NCBI GenBank assembly: GCA_963695085.1
Contig: CAVOFV010000003.1
Location: 310,001 to 374,000 of the forward strand
Length of the DNA stretch: 64,000 nucleotides
Direction: 5' to 3'
DNA from: SG8-30 sp963695085
Lineage (GTDB): Bacteria > Pseudomonadota > Gammaproteobacteria > Steroidobacterales > Steroidobacteraceae
A program made the translations under genes and the position numbers. Within the stretch, counting starts at the first letter, position 1. Each line of letters starts with the position of its first letter. Positions 44,215-53,900 of the stretch are shown piece by piece. The notes beneath the pieces were generated by a model that was given only the letters and a program-made list of their open reading frames with translations, had not been told where the DNA came from and searched no databases.

Positions 44215-46236
44215 TCACCAGATGGTGACGCGGTCCTGCGCCGGACGCCACAGCTTGTCGCCCTCCGCGAGGCCGAAGGCCTCGTAATAGGGCTCGAAGT
44301 TCGTGACCACGCCGTTGGCGCGGAACTCGGCCGGTGAGTGCGGGTCGCTGAGCAGCTGCTCGCGCAGCGCCTCCTCGCGCTGCTTGGTGCGCCAGATCTG
44401 GCCGAAGCCGAGGAAGAAGCGCTGCTTCGCCGTGTAGCCGTCGACCGGCGCCGGCTCGTCGCCGTCCAGCGACAGACGCCACGCCTGCCATGCAATGGCC
44501 AGGCCGGACAGGTCGCCGATGTTCTCGCCGAGCGTCAGCTCGCCGTTGACGGCCTGGTCCGGCAGCGGCTTGAAGCCCGCATATTGCGCCACCAGCCGGT
44601 TGGCGCGCTCATTGAAGGCCGCATTGTCCTCGGTGGTCCACCAGTCGCGCAGGTTGCCGTCGCCGTCGTACTGGCGGCCCTTGTCGTCGAACCCGTGGCT
44701 GATCTCGTGGCCGATCACCGCGCCGATGGCGCCATAGTTCACGGCGGCGTCCGCCGCGACATTGAAGAAGGGGGGCTGCAGGATCGCCGCCGGAAAGGCG
44801 ATCTCGTTGGCCGGCGGCATGTAGTAGGCGTTGACCGTCTGCGGGCTCATCAGCCACTCGGTGCGATCCACCGGCTGGTCGAGCCGCGCCAGCTCGCGGT
44901 GCCATTCGAAGGCGGTCGCACGCAGCACGTTGCCCACCAGGTCGCCACGGTCGATGTCGAGCGCCGAATAGTCACGCCACACGTCCGGGTAGCCGATCTT
45001 GACCCGGATCTTCGCGAGCTTTTCGTGCGCCTCCTTGCGCGTGTCCGGCCCCATCCACTCGAGTTCATCGATGCCCTTGTCCATCGCGCGACGCAGGTTC
45101 TCGACCAGCACGTCCATGCGCTGCTTGGCCACCGGCGGGAAGTGCCGCACGACGTACTCGCGCCCGACCTCGAAGCCCATGCCGCGGTTCACCTCGCTGA
45201 CCGCGCGCTTCCAGCGCGGCCGGATTTCCGGCGTGCCGCGCAGCGTCTTCGAGTTGAAGTCGAACTCGGCCTGCACGAACGCGTCCGACAGGTACGGCGC
45301 GAAGTCGTTCAGCAAGCGCGCATCGAGGTACAGCTTCCAGTCGTCCAGCGACACCTCGCCGAGCAGCTTGCCGAGCGCGGTCGCGTAGCTGGGCTGCCCG
45401 AGCACGAACTCGCCGTGCGGCACGCCGGCGCCATCCAGCAGCGCCGTCCAGTCGACGCCGGGCGCGGTCCCGGCAGCCTGCTCGAGATCCACGCGGTTGT
45501 AGGTCGCGACCGGGTCGCGCAGCGCGACGCGGGGCCACTGCGCTTCCGCCAGTTGCCGTTCGAGCGCCATGACGCGCGTCGCGCCGTCGGCCGGTTCCCC
45601 GATACCGCCCAGTTCCAGAAGGCGCGTCAGGTAGGCGAGGTACTTGGCGCGGATCTCGACGAACTTCGCGTCGTCGCGCAGGTAATAGTCCCGGTCCGGC
45701 AGCCCCAGCCCGCCCTGCCACAGGTAGGTGGCATAGGCACCCGAGTTGCGCCGGTCGATCGAAATGAAAGTCGCGAGCGGTACGGACACGCCGCTCGTGG
45801 CTGCCCTGCCCATGAACGCAGCGACCTCCGCCGGCGACGACAGCGCGGCGATGCGGGCCAGTTCGGCCGCGACCGGCCTGGCGCCGAGATCCTCGGCACG
45901 GGCCCCATCCATGTAGCTGGCGTAGTAGTCGCGCATCTTGCGGCCGCCCGCAACGCCGGCGACGGCCGGCGACTCGAGGATGGCGCGCACATTGTGATCG
46001 GATTCATCGCGCAGCTGGTCGAACATGCCCCAGCGCGGGCGGTCCGACGGGATCTCGGTCGTGCGTAGCCAGCTGCCGTTGACGTACCGGAACAGGTCGT
46101 CCTGCGGCCGGCTCTTGGCATCGAAGCCGGCCAGGTCCAGGCCCGAGGCCATCGAGCTGGCCATGTCGGCGGCCTGGGCAAGGCCCGCACAGAGTAAAAA
46201 CACGGCGGCGGCAATCGCCAGGCTGCGCAAGTTCAT
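44215..46236 (-). CDS. M13-family zinc metallopeptidase (neprilysin/PepO-like)
   Basis: Periplasmic endopeptidase of 673 residues. It has a signal peptide (1-22, ending AQA-AD), then the M13 N-terminal domain and catalytic domain with the zinc motif HEISH (510-514), the third ligand in GENIGD about 55 residues later, and NAYYMPPANEIAFPAAIL ahead of the site. The C-terminus ends in a Trp (VTIW), the family norm. ATG 46236 overlaps the stop of the upstream methyltransferase gene. It also has its own GAGG-type Shine-Dalgarno upstream, so the two genes can be coupled. The substrate is probably small peptides. Confidence 0.94.
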   Translation of the reverse strand: MNLRSLAIAAAVFLLCAGLAQAADMASSMASGLDLAGFDAKSRPQDDLFRYVNGSWLRTTEIPSDRPRWGMFDQLRDESDHNVRAILESPAVAGVAGGRKMRDYYASYMDGARAEDLGARPVAAELARIAALSSPAEVAAFMGRAATSGVSVPLATFISIDRRNSGAYATYLWQGGLGLPDRDYYLRDDAKFVEIRAKYLAYLTRLLELGGIGEPADGATRVMALERQLAEAQWPRVALRDPVATYNRVDLEQAAGTAPGVDWTALLDGAGVPHGEFVLGQPSYATALGKLLGEVSLDDWKLYLDARLLNDFAPYLSDAFVQAEFDFNSKTLRGTPEIRPRWKRAVSEVNRGMGFEVGREYVVRHFPPVAKQRMDVLVENLRRAMDKGIDELEWMGPDTRKEAHEKLAKIRVKIGYPDVWRDYSALDIDRGDLVGNVLRATAFEWHRELARLDQPVDRTEWLMSPQTVNAYYMPPANEIAFPAAILQPPFFNVAADAAVNYGAIGAVIGHEISHGFDDKGRQYDGDGNLRDWWTTEDNAAFNERANRLVAQYAGFKPLPDQAVNGELTLGENIGDLSGLAIAWQAWRLSLDGDEPAPVDGYTAKQRFFLGFGQIWRTKQREEALREQLLSDPHSPAEFRANGVVTNFEPYYEAFGLAEGDKLWRPAQDRVTIW

Positions 46237-46856
46237 CTGCTGACTTCCTCTGGTGTCCATGCAGTGCTCGACGCCTGGCGCTCGCGGCGCGCTGCGTCGG
46301 GGGGCGCACAGATTACCAGAGCGAACCAGCCGCGGCAGGGTTCCCCGCGGCTGGCGCGGCGCGGCCAGTACGGACCGATGACGTTGCGGTAGAAATCGTC
46401 CACGATTTCATCGATCCCGGTGCCGGCGACGAACCGGCCGTAGCTCCACACCGCCGCCACCCCGTGCGGGCGCAGCACGCGCCGGACCTCGATGCGGAAA
46501 CGCGCCCAGTCGAACCAGTGCGCCGCCTGGGCGGCCGTCACCAGGTCATAGCTGCAGTCGGGCACGCCGACCGCCTCGGCACGCTCGCACACATACTCGA
46601 TGCGTGGATGCGCGCGCGCCGCGGCCAGCTGCGCCGGGCTCGGTTCGCAGGCCCGCACCCGCCGGAAATGCCGCGCCAGGCCCCATGCGGCCTGGCCGTT
46701 GCCCGCGCCCACATCGAGCGCATCGCCACAGGCCGGCGCCACCGACGCCAGCCAGTCGAACAGCGCGGCCGGGTACTGCGGCCGGCAGCGTGCGTACTCG
46801 CCCGCCTGGGCCGAGAAATGATCCTCGAACGCCGCGCCGTCATGCATGGGCGGCAT
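46233..46856 (-). CDS. SAM-dependent methyltransferase with abnormal C-terminus
   Basis: Class I methyltransferase related to YafE/Methyltransf_11. It shows LDVGAGNGQAAWGLA (about 45-59), ACEPSPAQLAAAR, and TAAQAAHWFDWARF. The family homology seems to stop at DFYRNVIGPYWP (about 165), where relatives continue with PPER-type sequence for another 70 residues. Here the frame runs into a Gly/Arg/Pro-rich sequence with no resemblance and stops at 207 residues instead of about 250. A 10-bp inverted repeat lies just at this point. The protein may be a truncated or frameshifted product. ATG 46856 is the preferred start. Confidence 0.75.
   Translation of the reverse strand: MPPMHDGAAFEDHFSAQAGEYARCRPQYPAALFDWLASVAPACGDALDVGAGNGQAAWGLARHFRRVRACEPSPAQLAAARAHPRIEYVCERAEAVGVPDCSYDLVTAAQAAHWFDWARFRIEVRRVLRPHGVAAVWSYGRFVAGTGIDEIVDDFYRNVIGPYWPRRASRGEPCRGWFALVICAPPDAARRERQASSTAWTPEEVSR
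46326..46354. repeat. 10-bp inverted repeat at the breakpoint of the methyltransferase
   Basis: CCAGCCGCGG (46326-46335) and CCGCGGCTGG (46345-46354) form a perfect 10-bp stem with a 9-base spacer. It coincides with the point where methyltransferase homology ends. No U tract follows on either strand. Confidence 0.55.
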
Positions 46857-46925
46857 GTTATGCCGGCCGCAGCGCCCCATACGAGCGGACGCGGCGCTGC
46901 CGCAGCGCCAGCGCGCAGCCTGGCC

Positions 46926-47030
46926 ACAAAAAAAGAGCCCCGGGGCAACGCCCCGGGGCCTGAGTAGCGGACTTTCGGTGAAGGGAAGGAAGTCCGCTAG
47001 GGGATTCACGCCAATGCCAATCGCTACGGT
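46926..47030 (-). ncRNA. Candidate small RNA with C-rich loop
   Basis: On the minus strand a 10-bp hairpin (46965-46974 with 46990-46999) exposes a 15-base loop with CCTTCCCTTCACC, and then an intrinsic terminator (stem 46937-46946/46950-46959, seven T residues). No coding frame with gene-like character spans it. It lies between greB and the methyltransferase gene, both well separated. The loop is complementary to Shine-Dalgarno-like GGAAGG and GAAGGG sequences. The 5' end is inferred. It could instead be an attenuator leader for the downstream genes. Confidence 0.5.
46928..46959 (-). terminator. Strong intrinsic terminator of candidate small RNA
   Basis: A 10-bp stem of GCCCCGGGGC arms with a 3-base loop, followed on the minus strand by seven T residues (46928-46934). 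There is no annotated minus-strand gene immediately upstream, so it ends a transcript made from within the 46960-47180 region. Confidence 0.88.
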
Positions 47031-47057
47031 CCAAACCTACGCCGGCCGGACCCCGAC

Positions 47058-47079
47058 ATCTGTGACCGTCTGCACAGAT
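47058..47079. promoter_or_regulatory. CRP/Vfr/Clp-like dyad
   Basis: ATCTGTGACCGTCTGCACAGAT is close to the CRP consensus (TGTGA-N6-TCACA; here GCACA in the right arm) and its outer seven bases are perfectly symmetric. It could activate the candidate small RNA to the left or greB to the right. For greB the -10-like TAGAAT at 47149-47154 places the site at about -92. Confidence 0.45.
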
Positions 47080-47183
47080 TCCCGCGCCCGGCAACTATTG
47101 GCCGTCGGCGAGGATCGATCCGGGTGTCCACGAACCGCCGGCCGCGGCTAGAATCGCGGGCAGCAGCCTACGGACTTGACATA

Positions 47184-47681
47184 ATGGGACGATGGAAACC
47201 GCCCGCCCAGCCGGGCTCGAAGTACATCACGCCCGCCGGCTCGCGGCGGCTGCACGGGGAGCTGGACCGCTTGTGGCGCGTCGAGCGCCCCGAGGTGACC
47301 CGCGCGGTATCCGAAGCCGCAGCCCAGGGCGATCGCTCCGAGAACGCCGACTACATCTACGGCAAGCGCCGGCTGCGGGAAATCGACGGCCGGGTGCGGC
47401 ACCTGCGCAAGCGGCTCGAGAACATCGTCGTGGTCGACCAGGCGCCGTCCGATCGCAGCCGGGTGTACTTCGGGGCGTGGGTCGAGCTCGAGGACGAATC
47501 CGCCGCCGCGCGCCGGCACCGCATCGTCGGACCCGACGAATTCGATGCCGCGCCGGGTTACATCAGCATGGACTCGCCGCTGGGCCGCGCGCTGCTCGGC
47601 AAGCGGCTCGGCGACGAGATCACCATCGCGCTGCCGGACGGCGAGCAGCGGTTCGCCATCGTCGGCATCAGCTACGAGTGA
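47184..47681 (+). CDS. greB: Transcription elongation factor GreB
   Basis: Restarts backtracked RNA polymerase by stimulating transcript cleavage. The 165-residue protein has the N-terminal coiled coil with the acidic tip QGDRSENADYIYGKRRLREIDGRVRHL (segment 46-72, in order) and the C-terminal FKBP-like domain (VYFGAWVELEDE, DSPLGRALLGKRLGDEITI). The length and YIYGKRRLREID favour GreB over GreA. ATG 47184 is the first start near the conserved region. A terminator follows the gene. Confidence 0.93.
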   Translation: MGRWKPPAQPGSKYITPAGSRRLHGELDRLWRVERPEVTRAVSEAAAQGDRSENADYIYGKRRLREIDGRVRHLRKRLENIVVVDQAPSDRSRVYFGAWVELEDESAAARRHRIVGPDEFDAAPGYISMDSPLGRALLGKRLGDEITIALPDGEQRFAIVGISYE

Positions 47682-47739
47682 GATGCACCCATCACAGAGC
47701 CGGGCCAGGCAATTTCTGGCCCTGGTTCACCGGACGATG

Positions 47740-47768
47740 AAAGGCCGGGCCTTCCGGCCCGGCCCTTT
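47740..47768. terminator. Bidirectional terminator between greB and hss
   Basis: A 9-bp stem (47743-47751 with 47756-47764, TTCC loop) sits between convergent genes. It has AAA on the left and CTTT on the right, so both strands carry a short U tract. A second smaller stem (47702-47708/47716-47722) lies just upstream. Efficiency is probably modest. Confidence 0.55.
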
Positions 47769-47794
47769 CCATCGGCCATCTCAGCGCCGGATAC

Positions 47795-49216
47795 TCAAAC
47801 GACGCGGACGTTCTTGAACTGCCAGGGGTCGCTCTCGTCCATGTCCTCCGGGAACATGCGCCCGCGGTCGAACAGCGGCGTCCAGTCGGTGTACTGGCCG
47901 ACCACCGGACCGAGATACGGCATGCAGATCTCCAGGTTGCGCCGGAAGTCGATCTCGTCCGGCTCGACCAGGCCTTCGCTCGGGTTCTCCATGGCCCAGA
48001 CCATGCCGGACAGCGCCGCGACGCAGACCTGCAGCGAAGTCGCGCTGTTGTAGGGAGCGAGCTTGCGCGCCTCGTCGGTCGAGAGCTGCGATCCGTACCA
48101 GTAGGCGTTCTTGTCGTGGCCCGCCAGCAGCACGCCCAGCTCGTCGATGCCGGCCGTGATGTCCTGCATCATGATGCGCTTGCGTTCCTGCATGCGGTAG
48201 TTGCTGCCGCAAAACTCGTGCACCGAGAGCACGGCATTGTCGGAAGGATGGTAGGCGTAATGCACCGTCGGCCGGTAAGTGGCCTTTTCGCCCTCCTTGA
48301 CGGTCAGGTAGTCGGAGATCGAGATCGACTCGCCGTGGGTGATCAGGAAGCCGTGAAAATGCCGGGCGATCGGCGTCCACGTCCGCACCCGCGTCGCGCA
48401 GCCGGGCTGCATGAGGAAGATCGCGTTCTTGCGGCCGAAGTCGTGCTGCCGGCCATCGCGCGGGAAATGCCGCTCGTGGGTGCCCCAGCCCATCTCCGCC
48501 GGCTGGCTGCCTTCGCTGACGAACCCGTCCACGGACCACGTGTTCACGAACTCGCCCGGTACCTTCGGCTGGCTGCACAGCTGCGTGTCGCGCTCCGCGA
48601 TGTGTATCACCTTGACGCCGAGTTGCATGGCCAGCGCGGCCCATGCCTCGCGGCTGGCCGGTTCCGCAACCTCGACACCGGTGTCCGCCGCAATGTTGAG
48701 CAGCGCCTGCTTGACGAAATGCGAGACCAGTCCGGGGTTGGCACCATGCGTGACCACCGCGGTCGGGCTCTTGGCGTGACCCTTGCGCAGTTCCAGCGCC
48801 TCCTCGCGCAACGCGTAATTGGTGCGGCGGCTGGCCGGGATGTTCGGGTCGTTGTAGCCGCCGGGCCAGGGCTCGAGGCAGGTGTCGAGGTACAAGGCAC
48901 CCTTCTCCCGGCACAACTTGACCAGCGCGATGCTCGAGACGTCCACCGACAGGTTGAGCAGGAAGTCGCCGCGCCCGACCAGCGGCTCGAGCACGTGCCG
49001 GTAGTTCTCTCGGGTCAGCGGATGCTTGATGAAGCGAATGCCGTACTGCTCGGCTTCGGCTCGTCCGGCGTCGTCCGCGGTCACGATCGTGATGCGGTCG
49101 GGCGACAGTCCGCCGATGTGGCGCAGGATCAGCGGCAGGACGCCCTGGCCGATGCTGCCGAAGCCTATCATCAGGATCCGGCCGGGAAATGTCGTGTGGA
49201 TCTTCTCGTTGGTCAT
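47795..49216 (-). CDS. hss: Homospermidine synthase
   Basis: NAD-dependent enzyme making the polyamine homospermidine from two putrescines (or putrescine plus spermidine). The 473-residue protein begins with a Rossmann segment (ILMIGFGSIGQGVLP, near 15-29), then ITIVTADD, LLNLSVDVSSIALVKLCREKG and the conserved core THGANPGLVSHF and WTPIARHFHGFLITHGESISISDYL. The C-terminal part includes HYAYHPSDNAVLSVHEF. ATG 49216 is preferred over an upstream in-frame GTG region with an Arg-rich opening. No strong Shine-Dalgarno is seen. speA lies 1.4 kb away. Confidence 0.9.
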   Translation of the reverse strand: MTNEKIHTTFPGRILMIGFGSIGQGVLPLILRHIGGLSPDRITIVTADDAGRAEAEQYGIRFIKHPLTRENYRHVLEPLVGRGDFLLNLSVDVSSIALVKLCREKGALYLDTCLEPWPGGYNDPNIPASRRTNYALREEALELRKGHAKSPTAVVTHGANPGLVSHFVKQALLNIAADTGVEVAEPASREAWAALAMQLGVKVIHIAERDTQLCSQPKVPGEFVNTWSVDGFVSEGSQPAEMGWGTHERHFPRDGRQHDFGRKNAIFLMQPGCATRVRTWTPIARHFHGFLITHGESISISDYLTVKEGEKATYRPTVHYAYHPSDNAVLSVHEFCGSNYRMQERKRIMMQDITAGIDELGVLLAGHDKNAYWYGSQLSTDEARKLAPYNSATSLQVCVAALSGMVWAMENPSEGLVEPDEIDFRRNLEICMPYLGPVVGQYTDWTPLFDRGRMFPEDMDESDPWQFKNVRVV

Positions 49217-49393
49217 GATGGAAGCTCGTCCGCGGTTGGCAACAATGTGGCACGGCCGCGCGGGCCGCACAGTGAGCCTGGTAATTTAACCCAATTGAGG
49301 CGGCCTACGCAGCGTGGATACCCGGCAGCGAAACAGCAGAGCCGGCACGGGCCGGCTCGGGCGCACATTCACGAGTCGCGCCGTGGCGCGCGC

Positions 49394-49576
49394 TCAGTGC
49401 AATGCCATGCCGTCCCATTCATGCAGCGCACCGGGCGCCGCCTCGAGCCGCTGCCGTTCCTCGGCGACCGCGCGTCGCCAGAAATCACGCTCCCGATCGG
49501 ACAATTCCGGCAGGTGCTGGCGGCCCGCCGGGTCTGGCTGCCTGCAAACCGGGCTGTCGTTCGCTTGCCTGCTCAT
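49394..49576 (-). CDS. Small hypothetical protein (weakly supported)
   Basis: A 60-residue reading frame with helical, charged character (LPELSDRERDFWRRAVAEE in the middle) in the gap between hss and the sulfurtransferase gene. No family or ribosome-binding site is recognised. It overlaps no other gene and could be genuine or chance. Confidence 0.3.
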   Translation of the reverse strand: MSRQANDSPVCRQPDPAGRQHLPELSDRERDFWRRAVAEERQRLEAAPGALHEWDGMALH

Positions 49577-49659
49577 GGTTGCTGAGATGCGCCCCGCGCC
49601 GAAATGGTTGCAACGCACACGCTAGACTGCGCCGGGCGAACCGGCGGAACGGAGACGGC

Positions 49660-50511
49660 ATGCGCTACGAGACCCTGATCGCGCCCGGAACACTGGCCCC
49701 GCTGCTGGCGGATCCGCGGTTGCTCGTCGTGGACTGCCGCTTCGACCTGGCCCGTCCCGACGCCGGCCGACAGGCCTGGACGCAAGGCCACCTGCCGGGC
49801 GCCGTGTACGCGCACCTCGAGCGCGACCTGTCCGCGCCGGTCACGCCGCAGACCGGGCGCCATCCGCTGCCGGCGCCGGACGTCTTTGCCGCGACCCTGT
49901 CCCGCTGGGGCGTCGACGATCAGACGCAGGTTGTCGCCTACGATGACGCCGCGGGCATGTTCGCGGCCCGCCTGTGGTGGATGTTGCGCTGGCTCGGTCA
50001 CGACGCGGTCGCGGTGCTGGACGGCGGACTGGCCGCGTGGCAGGCCTGCGGCGGCCGCATGGACACCGCCGAGCCGTCACCGCGAGCGGCCGGTTTCAAG
50101 GCCCGGCTGCGGCCCCTCATGGCCGTGACCACCGCCGAGGTCGTACGCGAGCTGGCCGCGCGCGCGTGCCTGCTGGTCGACGCGCGCGCCGCGGAGCGCT
50201 TCCGTGGCGAACTCGAGCCGATCGACCGCGTCGCGGGACACGTCCCGGGCGCCGTCAACCGGCCGTGCCAGCAGAATCTCGACCCGGCGGGCCGGTTCCT
50301 GCCTGCCGGCGAGCTTGCCCTGCGCTGGCGCGAAACGCTGGGCAGCCGGGCGCCGCCGCAGGTGATCTGCATGTGCGGATCCGGCGTCACCGCCTGCCAC
50401 GACCTGCTCGCGCTGGAATGCATGGGACTGCATGGCGCGCGGCTGTACGCCGGCTCGTGGAGCGAGTGGATCCGCGACCCGTCACGGGGAGTGGCACGCG
50501 GCGCCGGCTGA
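49660..50511 (+). CDS. sseA: Sulfurtransferase, 3-mercaptopyruvate/thiosulfate type
   Basis: Two-domain rhodanese of 283 residues transferring sulfur from mercaptopyruvate or thiosulfate to an acceptor. The N-terminal domain has DLARPDAGRQAWTQGHLPGAVY and VVAYDDAAGMFAARLWWMLR; the C-terminal domain has DARAAERFRGELEPID and the active-site loop CMCGSGVTACH with the catalytic Cys239. CGSGVTA is typical of mercaptopyruvate sulfurtransferases. GGAG lies five bases before ATG 49660. It stands just upstream of speA but a shared transcript is uncertain. Confidence 0.9.
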   Translation: MRYETLIAPGTLAPLLADPRLLVVDCRFDLARPDAGRQAWTQGHLPGAVYAHLERDLSAPVTPQTGRHPLPAPDVFAATLSRWGVDDQTQVVAYDDAAGMFAARLWWMLRWLGHDAVAVLDGGLAAWQACGGRMDTAEPSPRAAGFKARLRPLMAVTTAEVVRELAARACLLVDARAAERFRGELEPIDRVAGHVPGAVNRPCQQNLDPAGRFLPAGELALRWRETLGSRAPPQVICMCGSGVTACHDLLALECMGLHGARLYAGSWSEWIRDPSRGVARGAG

Positions 50512-50609
50512 GCGGGGTTGTGTGCCGCGGCGGCCATTCTGCTATCGTCCGCGCGCAGGAACCTGGCGCGGGCAAACGGCCCGCGTTTCGCATTGCGGAG
50601 TCACTCGAT

Positions 50610-52559
<1,950 letters not shown>

Positions 52560-52610
52560 GGAACGGCGGCCGGAGCCTGTCCCCGCCGCAGGCGCCCGAC
52601 CCCTCCACAG

Positions 52611-52703
52611 GGCGGGCGCGCGGGGTCCGGTCGGGTCCCCACGCTCGCTCCGACGGAGGATAGTCGCTCGCTTAGGGGACCACGACCACCTCGCGCGCCC
52701 GCC
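52611..52703 (+). repeat. Palindromic intergenic repeat, type 1, copy 1
   Basis: 93-base element with a perfect 12-bp outer stem (GGCGGGCGCGCG with its complement), inner arms GGTCGGGTCCCC and GGGGACCACGACC, and two same-direction boxes CGCTCGCTC (52642) and TCGCTCGCT (52664) in the loop. The core is near-identical to copies 2 and 3. This is the first part of a 446-base stretch (52560-53005) that contains no gene. It lies 51 bases after the speA stop. Confidence 0.85.
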
Positions 52704-52739
52704 TGGACGCGCGGCAGCTCCGTGCAAGGTGGCAGGCGA

Positions 52740-52800
52740 GGGCGGGCCGGGGGCGGCGAGCGAATAAGGATCGACTGAGCGAGCGACCCCGGGCACGCCC
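52740..52800 (-). repeat. Palindromic intergenic repeat, type 2, copy b
   Basis: About 60 bases. Read on the minus strand it carries GGGGTCGCTCGCTCAGTCG and TTATTCGCTCGCCG and a stem with one mismatch between CCGGGGTCG and CGCCCCCGG, with GGGCG/CGCCC at the outer edge. The 37-base core differs by only two bases from the copy at 61964-62033. Confidence 0.8.
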
Positions 52801-52855
52801 GCATGCGGCCTGTCGGGACCATGCTCCTCGGGGCCGCGATCGGTGGCAGCACGCA

Positions 52856-52950
52856 GCTTGCGGGCGGGATCCGGTCGGGTCCCCACGCTCGCTCAGAAGA
52901 AAAAGGCAAATTCGCTCGCTTTGGGGACCGCGACCACCTCGCCCGCAAGC
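52856..52950 (+). repeat. Palindromic intergenic repeat, type 1, copy 2
   Basis: 95-base element with the same core as copy 1 but a different 11-bp outer stem (GCTTGCGGGCG with its exact complement). Both copies keep full pairing despite different stem sequences. Its right end is 55 bases before the start of the lipoprotein methyltransferase gene. Confidence 0.85.
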
Positions 52951-53005
52951 CCGGCATCGCTGCAGTATGCTAGGCGTACCAGATTCCACGATTGCGGAGA
53001 CTGCG

Positions 53006-53875
53006 ATGCGTAGCCTCGACGTGCTCGCCCCTCTCGCCCTGCTGGCGGTGCTCGCCGGTTGCGCCGGCCAGCCGCCGGCCGAAGAGACCGTTGTTGCAGA
53101 TGAGACCGGCACCGACGCCGCCACGCTGGCATTGCTGGACGCGGCGCTGGCCGGCGACCAGCGCAGCGACACGAGCCGCGCCCGCGACCGCTACCGTCAT
53201 CCGCGCGAGACGCTCGCCTTCTTCGGGCTGCGCAGCGACATGTCGGTCATGGAAGTCTGGCCGGGCGGCGGCGGCTGGTACACGGAGATCCTCGCGCCAG
53301 TGCTGCGCGAGCGCGGGATGCTGTATGCGGCCCAGTGGGATCCGGCGATGGACAACAAGTTCGTGCAGGACAGCCTGCAGGCATTCGCGGCCAAGCTGGC
53401 GGCCCGCCCGGACGTGTATGACAAGGTCCGGGTGGTGGCGCTGCAGTACCCGACGGCGATGTCGCCCGTGGCGCCAGGCAGTCTCGACATGGTGCTGACC
53501 TTCCGCAACATCCATAACTGGATGCCGCGCGGCGCCGACCTGCCGATGCTCGAGGCGATGTTCGCCGCACTCAGGCCCGGCGGCATCCTCGGCGTCGTCG
53601 AGCACCGCGCCGACGACAGCCAGCCGCAGGACCCGATGGCCCGTTCCGGATACGTGCGCGAGGACTACGCCATCGAGCTCATCGAGAGCGTCGGCTTCCG
53701 GCTGCTGGAGCGCAGCCAGATCAACGCCAACCCGGCGGACACCCGCGACTACGAGCAGGGCGTCTGGACGTTGCCGCCGACCTTCCGGCTGGGCGACAGG
53801 GACCGTGACCGCTATGCGGCGATCGGCGAGAGCGACCGGTTCACGCTGCGCTTTGAGAAGCCGCGCGTGGAATAG
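53006..53875 (+). CDS. Predicted methyltransferase with lipoprotein signal
   Basis: A 289-residue protein that begins with a lipoprotein-like signal (core VLAPLALLAVLAGC, Cys at about 19) followed by a SAM-methyltransferase-like domain related to COG4798. It has MSVMEVWPGGGGWYTEILAPVL as motif I and DMVLTFRNIHNWM, ALRPGGILGVVEHRA and EDYAIELIESVGFRLL as downstream motifs. A periplasmic lipoprotein would lack SAM, so the location and activity are puzzling. ATG 53006 is chosen because it starts the signal; an earlier GTG/ATG 52967 would place the hydrophobic core too far inside. The stop is 25 bases from the convergent helicase gene. Confidence 0.82.
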   Translation: MRSLDVLAPLALLAVLAGCAGQPPAEETVVADETGTDAATLALLDAALAGDQRSDTSRARDRYRHPRETLAFFGLRSDMSVMEVWPGGGGWYTEILAPVLRERGMLYAAQWDPAMDNKFVQDSLQAFAAKLAARPDVYDKVRVVALQYPTAMSPVAPGSLDMVLTFRNIHNWMPRGADLPMLEAMFAALRPGGILGVVEHRADDSQPQDPMARSGYVREDYAIELIESVGFRLLERSQINANPADTRDYEQGVWTLPPTFRLGDRDRDRYAAIGESDRFTLRFEKPRVE

Positions 53876-53900
53876 GAAGGATCCGGCCCCTCCTGCGGCC

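Noticed and set aside
46928..46999. Reading the two stems as a known riboswitch class
   Set aside because: No conserved riboswitch core could be recognised; the arrangement fits a small RNA or attenuator equally.
48116..49585. Long plus-strand open frame opposite hss
   Set aside because: Overlaps a full homospermidine synthase; no own motifs.
52611..52950. Simple rho-independent terminators for speA
   Set aside because: No U tract follows the stems, and the sequence recurs as a repeat family at another locus.
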